Of a stretch of 64,000 nt of DNA, positions 1 through 7,245 are shown in pieces. The stretch spans positions 1 to 64,000 of IMG/VR virus record IMGVR_UViG_3300023276_000007, one strand, 5' to 3'. The first letter of the stretch is position 1. Every line of letters begins with the position of its first letter. The notes under the pieces are model-generated. The model ran no database searches. It was not told the DNA's origin and saw only the letters and a program-made list of their open reading frames with translations. Origin of the DNA: a virus. The translations under genes and the position numbers were made by a program.

Positions 1-92
1 ACAGTAATCATTTTATATCTCCAAAAACATTGGTCAGCCCCTTATGCGCAGGGTCATTTAAGTTGTTAGTATGCAACATATTATAAAAGTCG

Positions 93-290
93 CTATTTTT
101 CGGGTTGGATGTAGTTATAGACGGTAATAAGCGCCCCATCCATGCTTGCGGCATAGTCTTCAACCTTACGAGAAGATCTTAGGTGGTCAAGCATTTGTTG
201 TAACCACCATTCAGGGGGTAGATTGGTCTTGCGATCTTTAAAGAAGGATACCTTATCGACATCCGCAGGGTAGTTTGTCATAGTTTCCAT
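93..290 (-). CDS. Hypothetical protein, 65 aa
   Basis: Small leftward gene of unknown function. Its ATG overlaps the stop codon of the upstream leftward gene in a TAATG arrangement, so the two are very likely translationally coupled. The product has an acidic N-terminus and a central aromatic stretch (PPEWWLQQM) followed by a predicted helix; there is no signal peptide or membrane segment and no motif I recognise. The 92 bases to its left hold no gene that I can see. Leftward orientation sets this pair apart from the late structural genes that fill the rest of the window. Confidence 0.6.
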   Translation of the reverse strand: METMTNYPADVDKVSFFKDRKTNLPPEWWLQQMLDHLRSSRKVEDYAASMDGALITVYNYIQPEK

Positions 291-1312
291 TAGGTTTGAT
301 CTTCTAGTTGAGCTATTAGGCGGGCAGTATTACCTTGTGGGCCTTCTTGATTCTTCTGAGACGCTTGTGTTTTCTTAAGTTCAGCAAGTCTGTCCTTAAC
401 CTTATCATCCATGGCAAAAAGATCGTCGTCTTCAACTTCAGCCATTGTTGGGGCTACACCACTAATCAAGTTAATAACTTCACGCTGGTCTTTATCTAAC
501 TCGCCTTCAGCATGGTCTTCAAGCATACGGTGAGATACCTCAAGCATGGCTACAGCAGCAACCCTTGGAGTCTCTCCAGCAGCAGAAAGCTTACGAGCAT
601 TATTCAAGGTCAACTGTTGCAATGACTTAGCAACCGCAACAACAGGAACACCCTCATGCTCCATACACCAACCCCATTCATTGTAAAGAAGCTTACATCC
701 ATGAATAGCACCGGTGTACTTCCAATACTTGGCGTCATCAACACCCGGAGGTAAAGAAAGAGCACCCTCTAAAGCGAAGTGCCTTCTTAGAGAAGCTTTG
801 ACTGCACTACCATCAGGAGTTCTACAGTTATAGAAGATCTTCTCGTAGGTTTCGATACCACCCTCTGAGATAGGTAGCTGCTCCGCGATGTCGTCTAGCT
901 CGATATCGTAGCAAAGTAAAAGGGATTCAGCATAAGCACTAGTGGCCGAGGAACTGTTAAGGCTGTCGTGATAGATACGATGAGCCTCGCAAACAAAAGC
1001 CCTTGGGTCTTCAGCTAAGACTCCGAGGGCTATCAATTGTTGGAATAAATCTTTTAGGTGATCGTTGCTTAGTATTCTGCGATAAGCAACTGCATACATA
1101 AGGTATTCATCATCAAGTCTGGTAAGGATATCAACGATGTCATCCCGGTCAGCGATTGCTCCGGCTGCGGCCCATCGCCAGTTGGGATCATAACTATCCG
1201 GGTGGCTAAAAGGGGTCCGTACATCTTCAAGTAGTAGCATAATAAATTCGTGTTCCGTTTTATTGTTCGTGCCTTTAATATATACATAGAGTAGTTTATC
1301 TTTCAAAGCCAT
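290..1312 (-). CDS. Hypothetical protein, 340 aa
   Basis: Leftward gene, first of a two-gene unit with the 65-aa gene downstream. The protein looks soluble and mainly helical, with an acidic stretch near residue 295 (EVEDDDLFAMDD) and a charged, Gln-rich C-terminal tail. A Trp/Tyr-rich section with a Cys (residues about 195-220) may be structural. I recognise no catalytic motif. It is transcribed divergently from the glycosyltransferase gene at 1380 across a 67-bp gap. Leftward genes beside a late structural block in large phages are often early or middle genes, but nothing here assigns a function. Confidence 0.65.
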   Translation of the reverse strand: MALKDKLLYVYIKGTNNKTEHEFIMLLLEDVRTPFSHPDSYDPNWRWAAAGAIADRDDIVDILTRLDDEYLMYAVAYRRILSNDHLKDLFQQLIALGVLAEDPRAFVCEAHRIYHDSLNSSSATSAYAESLLLCYDIELDDIAEQLPISEGGIETYEKIFYNCRTPDGSAVKASLRRHFALEGALSLPPGVDDAKYWKYTGAIHGCKLLYNEWGWCMEHEGVPVVAVAKSLQQLTLNNARKLSAAGETPRVAAVAMLEVSHRMLEDHAEGELDKDQREVINLISGVAPTMAEVEDDDLFAMDDKVKDRLAELKKTQASQKNQEGPQGNTARLIAQLEDQT

Positions 1313-1379
1313 ACCGTTGATTATCTAGTAGGCTATGGTAGTGTTACGCTATAAAACCGAGTAGCAGAAGGATACGTTA
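1313..1379. promoter_or_regulatory. Divergent intergenic region, possible promoters
   Basis: This 67-bp gap separates the leftward pair (93-1312) from the rightward block starting at 1380, so transcription must start in or near it in at least one direction. A -10-like TATAAA lies at 1350-1355 on the + strand, but I find no convincing -35 element 16-18 bases upstream of it. An AGAAGGA ribosome binding site lies just before the ATG at 1380. Promoter assignment is therefore weak. Confidence 0.3.
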
Positions 1380-2066
1380 ATGAGTAGTATAATAGTCTTT
1401 GCAGAGTCTTGCGAAAAGTATGAAAGTACCCGAGTTAGGGCCTGCGAAGATACCTGGGCTCCGCTGTTAAGAGCTCGCGGTATAGACGTTTTATTTGTGT
1501 TAGGCTGCCCTGGCCAGCCAGACGAGTTCCAAGTTATAGGCAACATACTTTACGTCAAGTGTCGGGACGAATATAGGGACCTACCTGCCAAGACTAGAAT
1601 GGCAGCTAAGTACTTCACAGAGCATTGCCCCGGCCATGACTACATGTTTAAGTGTGACGATGATACTTATATACACGCCCGCAACTTTTCTAAGTTTGAT
1701 ATAAAAGGATCCGCATACCTAGGAGCACGATGCGGTGCATATCTAAGTGGTGGCGCTGGGTACTTTCTAAACAGGCAGGCTGCGTCGATAGTAGCTCAAT
1801 CCAAACTGAGCACAGGCCCGGAAGATAAAGAAGTTGGGCAACTTCTGCGAGATAACGGTATAACTCCAGTATTTGATAGAAGGTTTTCGGGATGGCCTTC
1901 CCCGGACTGGAAGCAATCACCCTCTATACAAGGCACTGGTACGCATGGCGACGTACCTCCGCCATATGAAAAACTTAAAGACCAAATTACAGACCACCTT
2001 CTAAGAGCACCTGCTAGTGTGATGTACGACATTCATAACGTAGTCGAGCGAGGCCTTACGTGTTAG
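1380..2066 (+). CDS. GT31-like (Fringe/beta-1,3-galactosyltransferase-like) glycosyltransferase
   Basis: Predicted GT-A fold sugar transferase of 228 aa. A DDD metal/nucleotide-sugar motif lies at residues 93-95 in the context DYMFKCDDDTYIHA, which matches the GT31 galactosyltransferase/Fringe pattern. A glycine-rich acceptor-side segment (SGGAGYFLNRQAA) follows at about residues 122-135, also typical of that family. The N-terminal strand SSIIVFAESCEKYESTR fits the usual first beta-alpha unit of these enzymes. There is no signal peptide or membrane anchor, so it would act in the cytoplasm, probably on phage DNA, a virion protein or a host glycan precursor; the substrate is unknown. The stop overlaps the GTG start of the next transferase gene, which suggests that they act together. 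An AGAAGGA ribosome binding site precedes the ATG. Confidence 0.75.
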   Translation: MSSIIVFAESCEKYESTRVRACEDTWAPLLRARGIDVLFVLGCPGQPDEFQVIGNILYVKCRDEYRDLPAKTRMAAKYFTEHCPGHDYMFKCDDDTYIHARNFSKFDIKGSAYLGARCGAYLSGGAGYFLNRQAASIVAQSKLSTGPEDKEVGQLLRDNGITPVFDRRFSGWPSPDWKQSPSIQGTGTHGDVPPPYEKLKDQITDHLLRAPASVMYDIHNVVERGLTC

Positions 2067-2713
2067 ACAAGCCTTACGTATACCTAACAGGCGGGTTGGG
2101 TAACAGACTTAATAATATCTTTAACTACATAGGCACGGACGTACAGTATATCTGGCCTCTAAATGGCGGCCTTGACGCCGTATGGGAGGACCTATTCCAG
2201 CCAGCAGGGTTAGACATCACCTACGAAAGCCCGGTGCCCTCAACACCTAATTATGCCTGGTCATTTAACCGAGCAGGGGACAAGGCACAGGTAACCCGTG
2301 TGCAGAGGTTTATCTCTAGCCTAAAACCGTCGGCGGAAGTAAGTAAGCTCATGGTAAAGTTGCCAGAGGGTACAGATGGGTATACGGTAAGGCTGCTACA
2401 CCCTAGGTCGTTAGTTACGAAACCCGTCAGTATACCAAAGAACGCCTTTATGGCGACAGACTCACAGGCACAGAAGAACGCCAACCCACTGCCCCTGCAG
2501 GTTATTGGCGACAAAGGCCTATGGGACGAGTGCCCTAACATACGTAAAGGAGAAGGAGCCGCAAGAGCTGCTGCTGAGTGGTTCACGTTATTGAGCTGTG
2601 CGACTATATATACAATAGGATGTCCTTTCAAAAGTATTACGGACACTACGCACACTACCTTCGTCGATGCGCACCGTATCTTAGGTAAGGATGTAGTCGA
2701 TTTGACGATCTGA
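2060..2713 (+). CDS. NodZ/fucosyltransferase-like glycosyltransferase
   Basis: Probable GT-B type transferase of 217 aa. The start is GTG at 2060, overlapping the upstream gene by 7 bases, with a GAGCGAGG ribosome-binding-like stretch just upstream. The N-terminal glycine motif TGGLGNRLNNIFNY is characteristic of the GDP-fucose transferase superfamily (GT11, GT23/NodZ). The C-terminal segment EWFTLLSCATIYTIG, followed by a Ser/Thr-rich stretch, resembles the donor-binding 'W..LS.C..I.G....F' region. The usual arginine-rich middle motif (HxRxxD) is not clear; VRLLHPRS near residue 110 may be its remnant. The protein is shorter than cellular relatives (about 300 aa), so it may be a minimal form. 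The donor sugar is unknown. Confidence 0.55.
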   Translation: MLDKPYVYLTGGLGNRLNNIFNYIGTDVQYIWPLNGGLDAVWEDLFQPAGLDITYESPVPSTPNYAWSFNRAGDKAQVTRVQRFISSLKPSAEVSKLMVKLPEGTDGYTVRLLHPRSLVTKPVSIPKNAFMATDSQAQKNANPLPLQVIGDKGLWDECPNIRKGEGAARAAAEWFTLLSCATIYTIGCPFKSITDTTHTTFVDAHRILGKDVVDLTI

Positions 2714-2762
2714 CCCTTCCGTGTTAATGTACGACTACATGTTAACCAACGTAGGAGAAGGC

Positions 2763-2999
2763 ATGACACGTACTAAGTACATACTAAAACGTATAGTGGG
2801 AAGCTGGAGATTATTTTGGGGATTCTGTCCCGGATGCTACAGCCACGAAGACCTACAAAACGTTTGCAAAGTCTGTAACGGCGCCCGTGGAAGCGATAAC
2901 GAAATGTTGAAGATGTGGAAAGAAAGGTACAAAGCAAAGCTTGACGAGAATCGGGCCTTGTACCGAACGAATAAACAATTAGATCACCTGAATAATTAA
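2763..2999 (+). CDS. Small putative zinc-ribbon protein, 78 aa
   Basis: I take the start at ATG 2763 because GGAGAAGG lies just upstream; an in-frame GTG at 2721 would add 14 residues but lacks a good ribosome binding site. The basic N-terminus is followed by a CPGC and a CKVC pair about 15 residues apart, which could bind one zinc. The C-terminal half is a charged helix (KMWKERYKAKLDENRALYR) that may form a coiled coil. It directly precedes the terminase, separated by two hairpins. Small zinc-ribbon proteins next to large terminases are sometimes the small terminase or a regulator, but that is only positional inference. Confidence 0.55.
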   Translation: MTRTKYILKRIVGSWRLFWGFCPGCYSHEDLQNVCKVCNGARGSDNEMLKMWKERYKAKLDENRALYRTNKQLDHLNN

Positions 3000-3027
3000 G
3001 TACCGTCTGGTACAACGAACTAAAAAC

Positions 3028-3058
3028 AGTACGTTAGGGACACTATCCCTAACGTACT
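3028..3058 (-). terminator. 13-bp hairpin; terminator-like only on the minus strand
   Basis: A perfect 13-bp inverted repeat (AGTACGTTAGGGA / TCCCTAACGTACT) with a 5-base loop lies between the zinc-ribbon gene and the terminase. No T-run follows it on the + strand. The + strand has TAAAAAC immediately upstream, so on the minus strand the stem is followed by GTTTTTA. It therefore reads as an intrinsic terminator for leftward transcription, or as an RNA-processing or mRNA-stabilising stem for rightward transcripts. A smaller hairpin (GTACC/GGTAC) sits just upstream at 3000-3013. Confidence 0.5.
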
Positions 3059-3075
3059 AATATAAGAAGCAAACA

Positions 3076-4785
3076 ATGGCCAAAGATGAAGTAATAGTAG
3101 CAAACGACAATGACAAAAAGGTTCTAGAAAACTTTGACCGTACTACGTTGCTGCCACACCTATTCAAGATTAAGGGCAAAGAATTCTCCTTAGACAAATA
3201 CCCACAGATGAAGGCACTCTATGCCTCACAGTTTGTCCCCAAGACCATTTACTTCTGCGGTCGTCAGGTTTCTAAGAGTACCAACCTATCTCGTAGTGAG
3301 GTATTCGACGCGATAAGCATCGACCAGTTCCAGCAGCTCTTCATAGCACCGCTACAGGATCAGACCCTAAGATACAGTCGGTCCGTATTACAAGAAGCAA
3401 TCAATACCTGCCGTACTGCAAAGCTCATGCAGTCAAAGAAGTTCGCCTCCAAGCATGGTAAGGGCGGCATTGACATTACCAATAACATTACCAACAAATC
3501 CTTTTCCAACGGCGCGTCTATACAGCTATCGTATGCTAGTACAGATCCTGACCGTGTTCGTGGTATCACTGCTGACCGTATCGACTTTGACGAAGTACAG
3601 GATCAGATCTTTGACAACGTTAACGTAATCGCAGAATGTCTATCTAACTCTGAGTGGGGTATCCAACGATACACTGGTACAGCCAAGACAATGGACAACC
3701 CGATTCAGTACCTTTGGGAGGGTTCCTCACAAGGCGAATGGGTGATACAATGTACTGGATGTAATACATATAACTTTCCTACCAAGGATGGTAATGTACT
3801 AGACATGATACAAGTACAAGGGCCGTCCTGTCACAAGTGTGGTAAGCTACTAAACCCACGTAAAGGACAATGGATACATGCCTTCCCTGATAGGGTAGAT
3901 AAGTTTGTCGGGTACCATATCCCTCAAATTGTACTACCTGCTATGACCGAGGACAAAAAGCGTTGGTTGTCGATACTTAACAAGGTAGCCGAACTACCCG
4001 AAAGTGTACTATACATGGAAATCCTTGGTATCAGTACAGACCAAGGTACTAGACTTATTTCCCAGTCAGATATTGATCGCGTTAGTACACTAGGTGCACC
4101 CGACGACTATAAAGGTAAGGGTTGCGAGAAGTACCAGAAAATCTGTATCGGTGTTGACTGGGGTATCGCTAACATTACATCTTTCACCGCTGTCTCAGTA
4201 TGTGGTATAACTAACAACGGTAACATTGAGTGCATACACGGTGAGGTTTGGGGTGGCCTTGACATCGTAGAGATCTTTCAGCGCATAGTGAAGCTGTCTA
4301 CTGATTATAACTGTAACTTCGTCGCCTGTGACTACGGTGCCGGCTTTCACAATAACCAAATCCTTTCTCTTGAGTATAAGCTACCGGTAGTGCAACTCTT
4401 CTATGTAGCACAGGGTCAGTTCCTTAACTATGCAGAGAAGATGGGGATACCTTTATGGAAGGTTGACCGTAACACAGCTTTCGATGTGCTATTCGATAAC
4501 ATCAAGAAGGATAAGATAAAGTTCCTTAACCCGGAATACTCAGGGCATTACACTAAACACTTCCTAGCAGTCACCGAAGAACGTACTGAGACCAGCTCTG
4601 GCCAAGGTAGAAGAAAGTTCGATAGAATACCTGATAGACCAGATGATTTCCTCCATGCTACTATCTTTGCATCACTCATTTTGTACCAAGCAACAGGACA
4701 TGATGTCATCAGCACTGTACCACAAGATAAGTCCGGGCAAGACATTGCGTCCCAGGCAATTGACAGAGAATATGGTTACGAATAA
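3076..4785 (+). CDS. terL: Terminase large subunit (packaging ATPase-nuclease)
   Basis: DNA-packaging motor of 569 aa. ATPase domain: a Walker A variant GRQVSKST at residues 62-69 (the usual Gly before Lys is Ser, tolerated in terminases) and Walker B RIDFDE at 168-173. Between ATPase and nuclease lies a CxxC...CxxC zinc ribbon (Cys226, 229, 252, 255), which recalls GpA-type large terminases. The C-terminal RNase H-like nuclease has Asp361 (IGVDWGIA), Asp419 (VACDYGAG) and the RPDDFLHA segment at 521-528. All elements of an active enzyme are present. It opens the packaging-to-portal gene run. A conventional small terminase was not identified; the upstream 78-aa zinc-ribbon protein or a downstream accessory gene are candidates. 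Confidence 0.95.
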   Translation: MAKDEVIVANDNDKKVLENFDRTTLLPHLFKIKGKEFSLDKYPQMKALYASQFVPKTIYFCGRQVSKSTNLSRSEVFDAISIDQFQQLFIAPLQDQTLRYSRSVLQEAINTCRTAKLMQSKKFASKHGKGGIDITNNITNKSFSNGASIQLSYASTDPDRVRGITADRIDFDEVQDQIFDNVNVIAECLSNSEWGIQRYTGTAKTMDNPIQYLWEGSSQGEWVIQCTGCNTYNFPTKDGNVLDMIQVQGPSCHKCGKLLNPRKGQWIHAFPDRVDKFVGYHIPQIVLPAMTEDKKRWLSILNKVAELPESVLYMEILGISTDQGTRLISQSDIDRVSTLGAPDDYKGKGCEKYQKICIGVDWGIANITSFTAVSVCGITNNGNIECIHGEVWGGLDIVEIFQRIVKLSTDYNCNFVACDYGAGFHNNQILSLEYKLPVVQLFYVAQGQFLNYAEKMGIPLWKVDRNTAFDVLFDNIKKDKIKFLNPEYSGHYTKHFLAVTEERTETSSGQGRRKFDRIPDRPDDFLHATIFASLILYQATGHDVISTVPQDKSGQDIASQAIDREYGYE

Positions 4786-4789
4786 ACCT

Positions 4790-4818
4790 TTGACCTATCA
4801 TGTTTTATGGTGTATAAG
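4790..4818 (+). promoter_or_regulatory. Sigma70-type promoter candidate
   Basis: TTGACC at 4790-4795, a 17-base spacer, then TATAAG at 4813-4818: five of six matches to each bacterial consensus hexamer. It starts inside the 83-bp gap after the terminase and would drive the gene at 4869 and those beyond. A short palindrome followed by TTTTTAT (CTAATTGCAATTAG, 4825-4838) lies just downstream of the -10 box, in the expected start-site region; it could be an operator or a weak hairpin. Confidence 0.55.
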
Positions 4819-4868
4819 TACATTCTAATTGCAATTAGTTTTTATAGAAACTCCTAGGAGACAATGTT

Positions 4869-5393
4869 ATGCCACAAAATATAGTACCAGCCGATGAAGC
4901 TCAGATGACTGAGTTCCTCAAGTCAGCTTCAGCCAAGATGACCGAGCTAGGTGTACCTCAAGAGTATCACCAAGACCTACTTACCAATGAGTTAGCCGCT
5001 CAGGCCGCTAACCTTTCTATCCCCAGTTTAAAACAAGCCGCCATGGAGAAAGAAGTCGAGTCCCCATGCGACGCACTAGCCGATGCAGCCGAAGACTCTT
5101 CTGATGATAAGAAGAAGCCTATCGCTAAGGCAGTTAAGATTACAGTCCTTAAGAAGGCTATGGCCTCCGCTAAGGAGAATAAGGGTAAGACCCCTGAAGA
5201 GAAGAAAGATGAAGAAGTCGACAAGGAAATCCCTGCGAAGACGGAAAGCATTGAGACCTCTGAGAAGGAAGCCGCCGAGAAGGTAGCAAGAGAGGCTTTA
5301 TTCAACTCTGCTTTGGATCATATGGTTACCTCTATGCAGATCCCAGAGAAGCAAGCAAAAGAAATTCTTGTCCGTCAGTTCGGAAAAGTTTAA
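4869..5393 (+). CDS. Hypothetical charged helical protein, 174 aa
   Basis: The ATG at 4869 is preceded by TAGGAGA. The product is helical, with an Asp/Glu/Lys-rich low-complexity middle (residues about 65-130) between two more ordered ends. The N-terminal helix (EFLKSASAKMTELGVPQEY) weakly resembles the 'GF..K' tag of many head-region proteins in this window, but without the GF pair. The C-terminal piece looks like a small three-helix domain. No catalytic motif. Its place between terminase and portal suggests a packaging or assembly accessory role. A small terminase is possible but unsupported by sequence. Confidence 0.6.
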   Translation: MPQNIVPADEAQMTEFLKSASAKMTELGVPQEYHQDLLTNELAAQAANLSIPSLKQAAMEKEVESPCDALADAAEDSSDDKKKPIAKAVKITVLKKAMASAKENKGKTPEEKKDEEVDKEIPAKTESIETSEKEAAEKVAREALFNSALDHMVTSMQIPEKQAKEILVRQFGKV

Positions 5394-5415
5394 CAAAAAC
5401 GAAAAGGAACATTGT

Positions 5416-6189
5416 ATGAAAATACGAAACGAGAAGTCATACCCAGTATTTCTACGGTACGCAGGTAAAGGTCGTGCAGGAAGAAATCTAAGAGCCGGTG
5501 AAGTATCACCAGAGTGTCCTAACGACAGGCTCCACCTGAAGTTAGTCCAACGTCACATGGTAAGTAAGATCATTACAATCTATGTAACTAAAGACGAGAG
5601 AGCAGCCCTCCGAGGTAACCTACCTGAAGAGATAACACAACTTTTAAATTGCAGCAGACCTTCTTGTTCTATAAAGGATAAAGCAGCACCTGCACCTGTA
5701 GCAGCACCTGCTCCTGTAGTTGAAGAAGCTCCGGTAGCACCTGAAGAAGTTCCTGACGCTCCTGTAGCTGAAGAAGCTCCGGTAGCACCTGAAGAAGTTC
5801 CTGACGCTCCTGTAGCTGAAGAGCCTAAAGCTGAAGAAGCTTCTGCTGAAGTTGAATGTCCTGTTGTCGAAGGCGAAGCTCCTAAGGTTGAAGACCAGCC
5901 TAAGTCTAAGCACCTTGATGAAGCAGGCGCTAAGCCAGCTCCTGAAAAGACTGCTGCAGAACTTGTGGAAGATCCAATCAAGAAGAATGCCAAGAAGTCA
6001 AAGCCAGCTCCGGCTAAAGCTAAGGCACCTGCTAAAGCTCCTGCTAAAGCTAAAGTGGAAGACTACAAAGGCCTCAACAAGAAAGAACTTCTTGCAGAGA
6101 TTGCTAGCCGTGGACTTAAGAAGCCAGCGGCAACTACTTCAACCACTAGACTACGCGACAAGCTGATTAAAGACGACGAGTCTAAGTAG
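5416..6189 (+). CDS. Pro/Ala/Glu-repeat protein with C-terminal SAP-like domain, 257 aa
   Basis: I choose ATG 5416 because AAAGGAAC precedes it; the reading frame is open further upstream to 5368 but without a start of comparable quality. Domains: an N-terminal basic module (residues 1-85), a long Pro-Ala-Glu-Val linker (about 90-190) with a perfect 16-residue tandem repeat, a Lys/Ala/Pro-rich stretch (about 195-215), and a SAP-like helix-loop-helix at the end (YKGLNKKELLAEIASRGL). SAP domains bind DNA, so a DNA-binding role during packaging or head assembly is plausible. The extended linker would act as a flexible tether. Repeat length may vary between relatives. Confidence 0.65.
   Translation: MKIRNEKSYPVFLRYAGKGRAGRNLRAGEVSPECPNDRLHLKLVQRHMVSKIITIYVTKDERAALRGNLPEEITQLLNCSRPSCSIKDKAAPAPVAAPAPVVEEAPVAPEEVPDAPVAEEAPVAPEEVPDAPVAEEPKAEEASAEVECPVVEGEAPKVEDQPKSKHLDEAGAKPAPEKTAAELVEDPIKKNAKKSKPAPAKAKAPAKAPAKAKVEDYKGLNKKELLAEIASRGLKKPAATTSTTRLRDKLIKDDESK
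5722..5817 (+). repeat. Perfect 48-bp tandem duplication
   Basis: Two identical 48-base units, 5722-5769 and 5770-5817, each encode EEAPVAPEEVPDAPVA. The two copies are identical at the nucleotide level, including third positions, which points to a recent duplication. It lies inside the Pro/Ala/Glu linker of the SAP-domain protein and keeps the frame. Confidence 0.9.
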
Positions 6190-6199
6190 AGTGGTGACA

Positions 6200-7000
6200 A
6201 TGGAGAACGAGGCTATAGACGGCTTCCTTGCTAAGAATACAATACCGTCGGCACAAGCTAACGGTAAGCAGAAGAAAGGCCCTGCAAAGAATCGCAATGA
6301 GGAACGGTCTGCACTACACGATGGTATACGAGGTTTCTCGAAAGCTAAAGTGACTAGTGCGTCCGAGGCCTCGGCTGTTTTGAGCCAAGCTAATATGCCG
6401 AGTGATAAGAGCATGGACCCTAACATACCAGGGCACATAGCTAATAAGTCCGGCAAGAAGATGGCAGGCAGCCGCAAAACTCGTAAAGAACGAGCAAGGA
6501 GTAATATAGGTTTGAGTAAAGACGGAGCATATGACCCATTCTCAGGACAACCTCCTGAAGATGGAGTACCCGACGACATTGATTGGCGCGGAGAGAGTGA
6601 TGAAGCTGTTGAGGAGAACCTTTTTGGAGGACACACACCACAGACGAGGACAGTCATTAAGGAAGTCATTAAAGAGGTAGAGGTCGTTAAAGAGGTACGA
6701 GTACCTTCTAAGGCTGATAACTTCTTAGCTCAAAGCAGGCGTATCACTATCAAGACTAATGATGGTATGTTTATGTTGCCGGCTGTAGACCTTAAGACGT
6801 CTGCGGATTGTATAACGTTACTGTTACCTCTTAGTGAGGACAGCACCACATACATTCCCAACCGTGGCTCTGAGTTAACTATTATTTGGAGAGAAGATAA
6901 TAAAGACAGGAAGGAGAAGGTATTCTTCCCAGGTACTTGTGTAGAGGTACAAGAACTTGGTGTTATTATAGTCTCCCTAATTATTATAGACGACAAATAA
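6200..7000 (+). CDS. Hypothetical protein, about 266 aa
   Basis: The start is uncertain: GTG 6191, GTG 6194 or ATG 6200, none with a strong ribosome binding site; I use the ATG. The N-terminus (ENEAIDGFLAKNTIPSA) carries a short version of the GF tag. A long, basic, disordered half follows, then a charged heptad-like stretch near residues 150-170 (repeats of K-E-V), and a C-terminal beta-rich domain of about 90 residues beginning RRITIKTNDGMFMLP. The final strands are hydrophobic (VIIVSLIIID). No homologous family is recognised. Position between terminase and portal suggests a head or packaging accessory protein. Confidence 0.6.
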   Translation: MENEAIDGFLAKNTIPSAQANGKQKKGPAKNRNEERSALHDGIRGFSKAKVTSASEASAVLSQANMPSDKSMDPNIPGHIANKSGKKMAGSRKTRKERARSNIGLSKDGAYDPFSGQPPEDGVPDDIDWRGESDEAVEENLFGGHTPQTRTVIKEVIKEVEVVKEVRVPSKADNFLAQSRRITIKTNDGMFMLPAVDLKTSADCITLLLPLSEDSTTYIPNRGSELTIIWREDNKDRKEKVFFPGTCVEVQELGVIIVSLIIIDDK

Positions 7001-7003
7001 AAA

Positions 7004-7033
7004 ATATTGGCAAGCTGTATGGCTTGCCAATAT
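7004..7033 (-). terminator. 12-bp hairpin; terminator-like only on the minus strand
   Basis: A perfect 12-bp stem (ATATTGGCAAGC / GCTTGCCAATAT) with a 6-base loop lies directly after the stop codon at 7000. The + strand has AAATAAAAA before it and no T-run after it, so the intrinsic-terminator geometry is on the minus strand. It has the same layout as the hairpin at 3028-3058. It could also be an mRNA stability or processing element for the + strand operon. Confidence 0.5.
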
Positions 7034-7052
7034 CTAAATGAAAGAGAATATT

Positions 7053-7193
7053 ATGGAAAAGCAAAACATTATCCCGATGCCTGAAGGAAGTAAGCAAGCA
7101 TCATCTGAGAAACCTGCTAAGTTTGATAAGTTGTCTAATTCTGAGACTAACAAGTCATTTGACTTTAGTAAGGATAAAAAGTTAAACAAGTAG
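7053..7193 (+). CDS. Small hydrophilic protein, 46 aa
   Basis: An open frame of 47 codons from ATG 7053 to TAG, with AAAGAGA about 7 bases upstream as ribosome binding site. The peptide is very hydrophilic, rich in Lys, Ser and Asn, and begins EKQNIIPMPEGSK. It sits between the hairpin at 7004-7033 and the portal gene, in the same codon-use style as its neighbours. Function unknown. After it, 7194-7245 holds only a strong GGAGG ribosome binding site for the portal. Confidence 0.5.
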   Translation: MEKQNIIPMPEGSKQASSEKPAKFDKLSNSETNKSFDFSKDKKLNK

Positions 7194-7245
7194 GTGCGTA
7201 ACGTGTCAGACACTATATCTAAGAAGTTCATAATGGAGGCACACG

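Noticed and set aside
4643-4828. A 61-aa open frame overlapping the end of the terminase gene.
   Set aside because: Lies in an alternative frame inside terL with no ribosome binding site; the composition looks like an out-of-frame reading.
4825-4843. CTAATTGCAATTAG followed by TTTTTAT as an intrinsic terminator for the terminase gene.
   Set aside because: The stem is AT-rich and only about 5 bp with a usable loop, too weak; it lies just downstream of a better promoter candidate and is more likely an operator-like palindrome.
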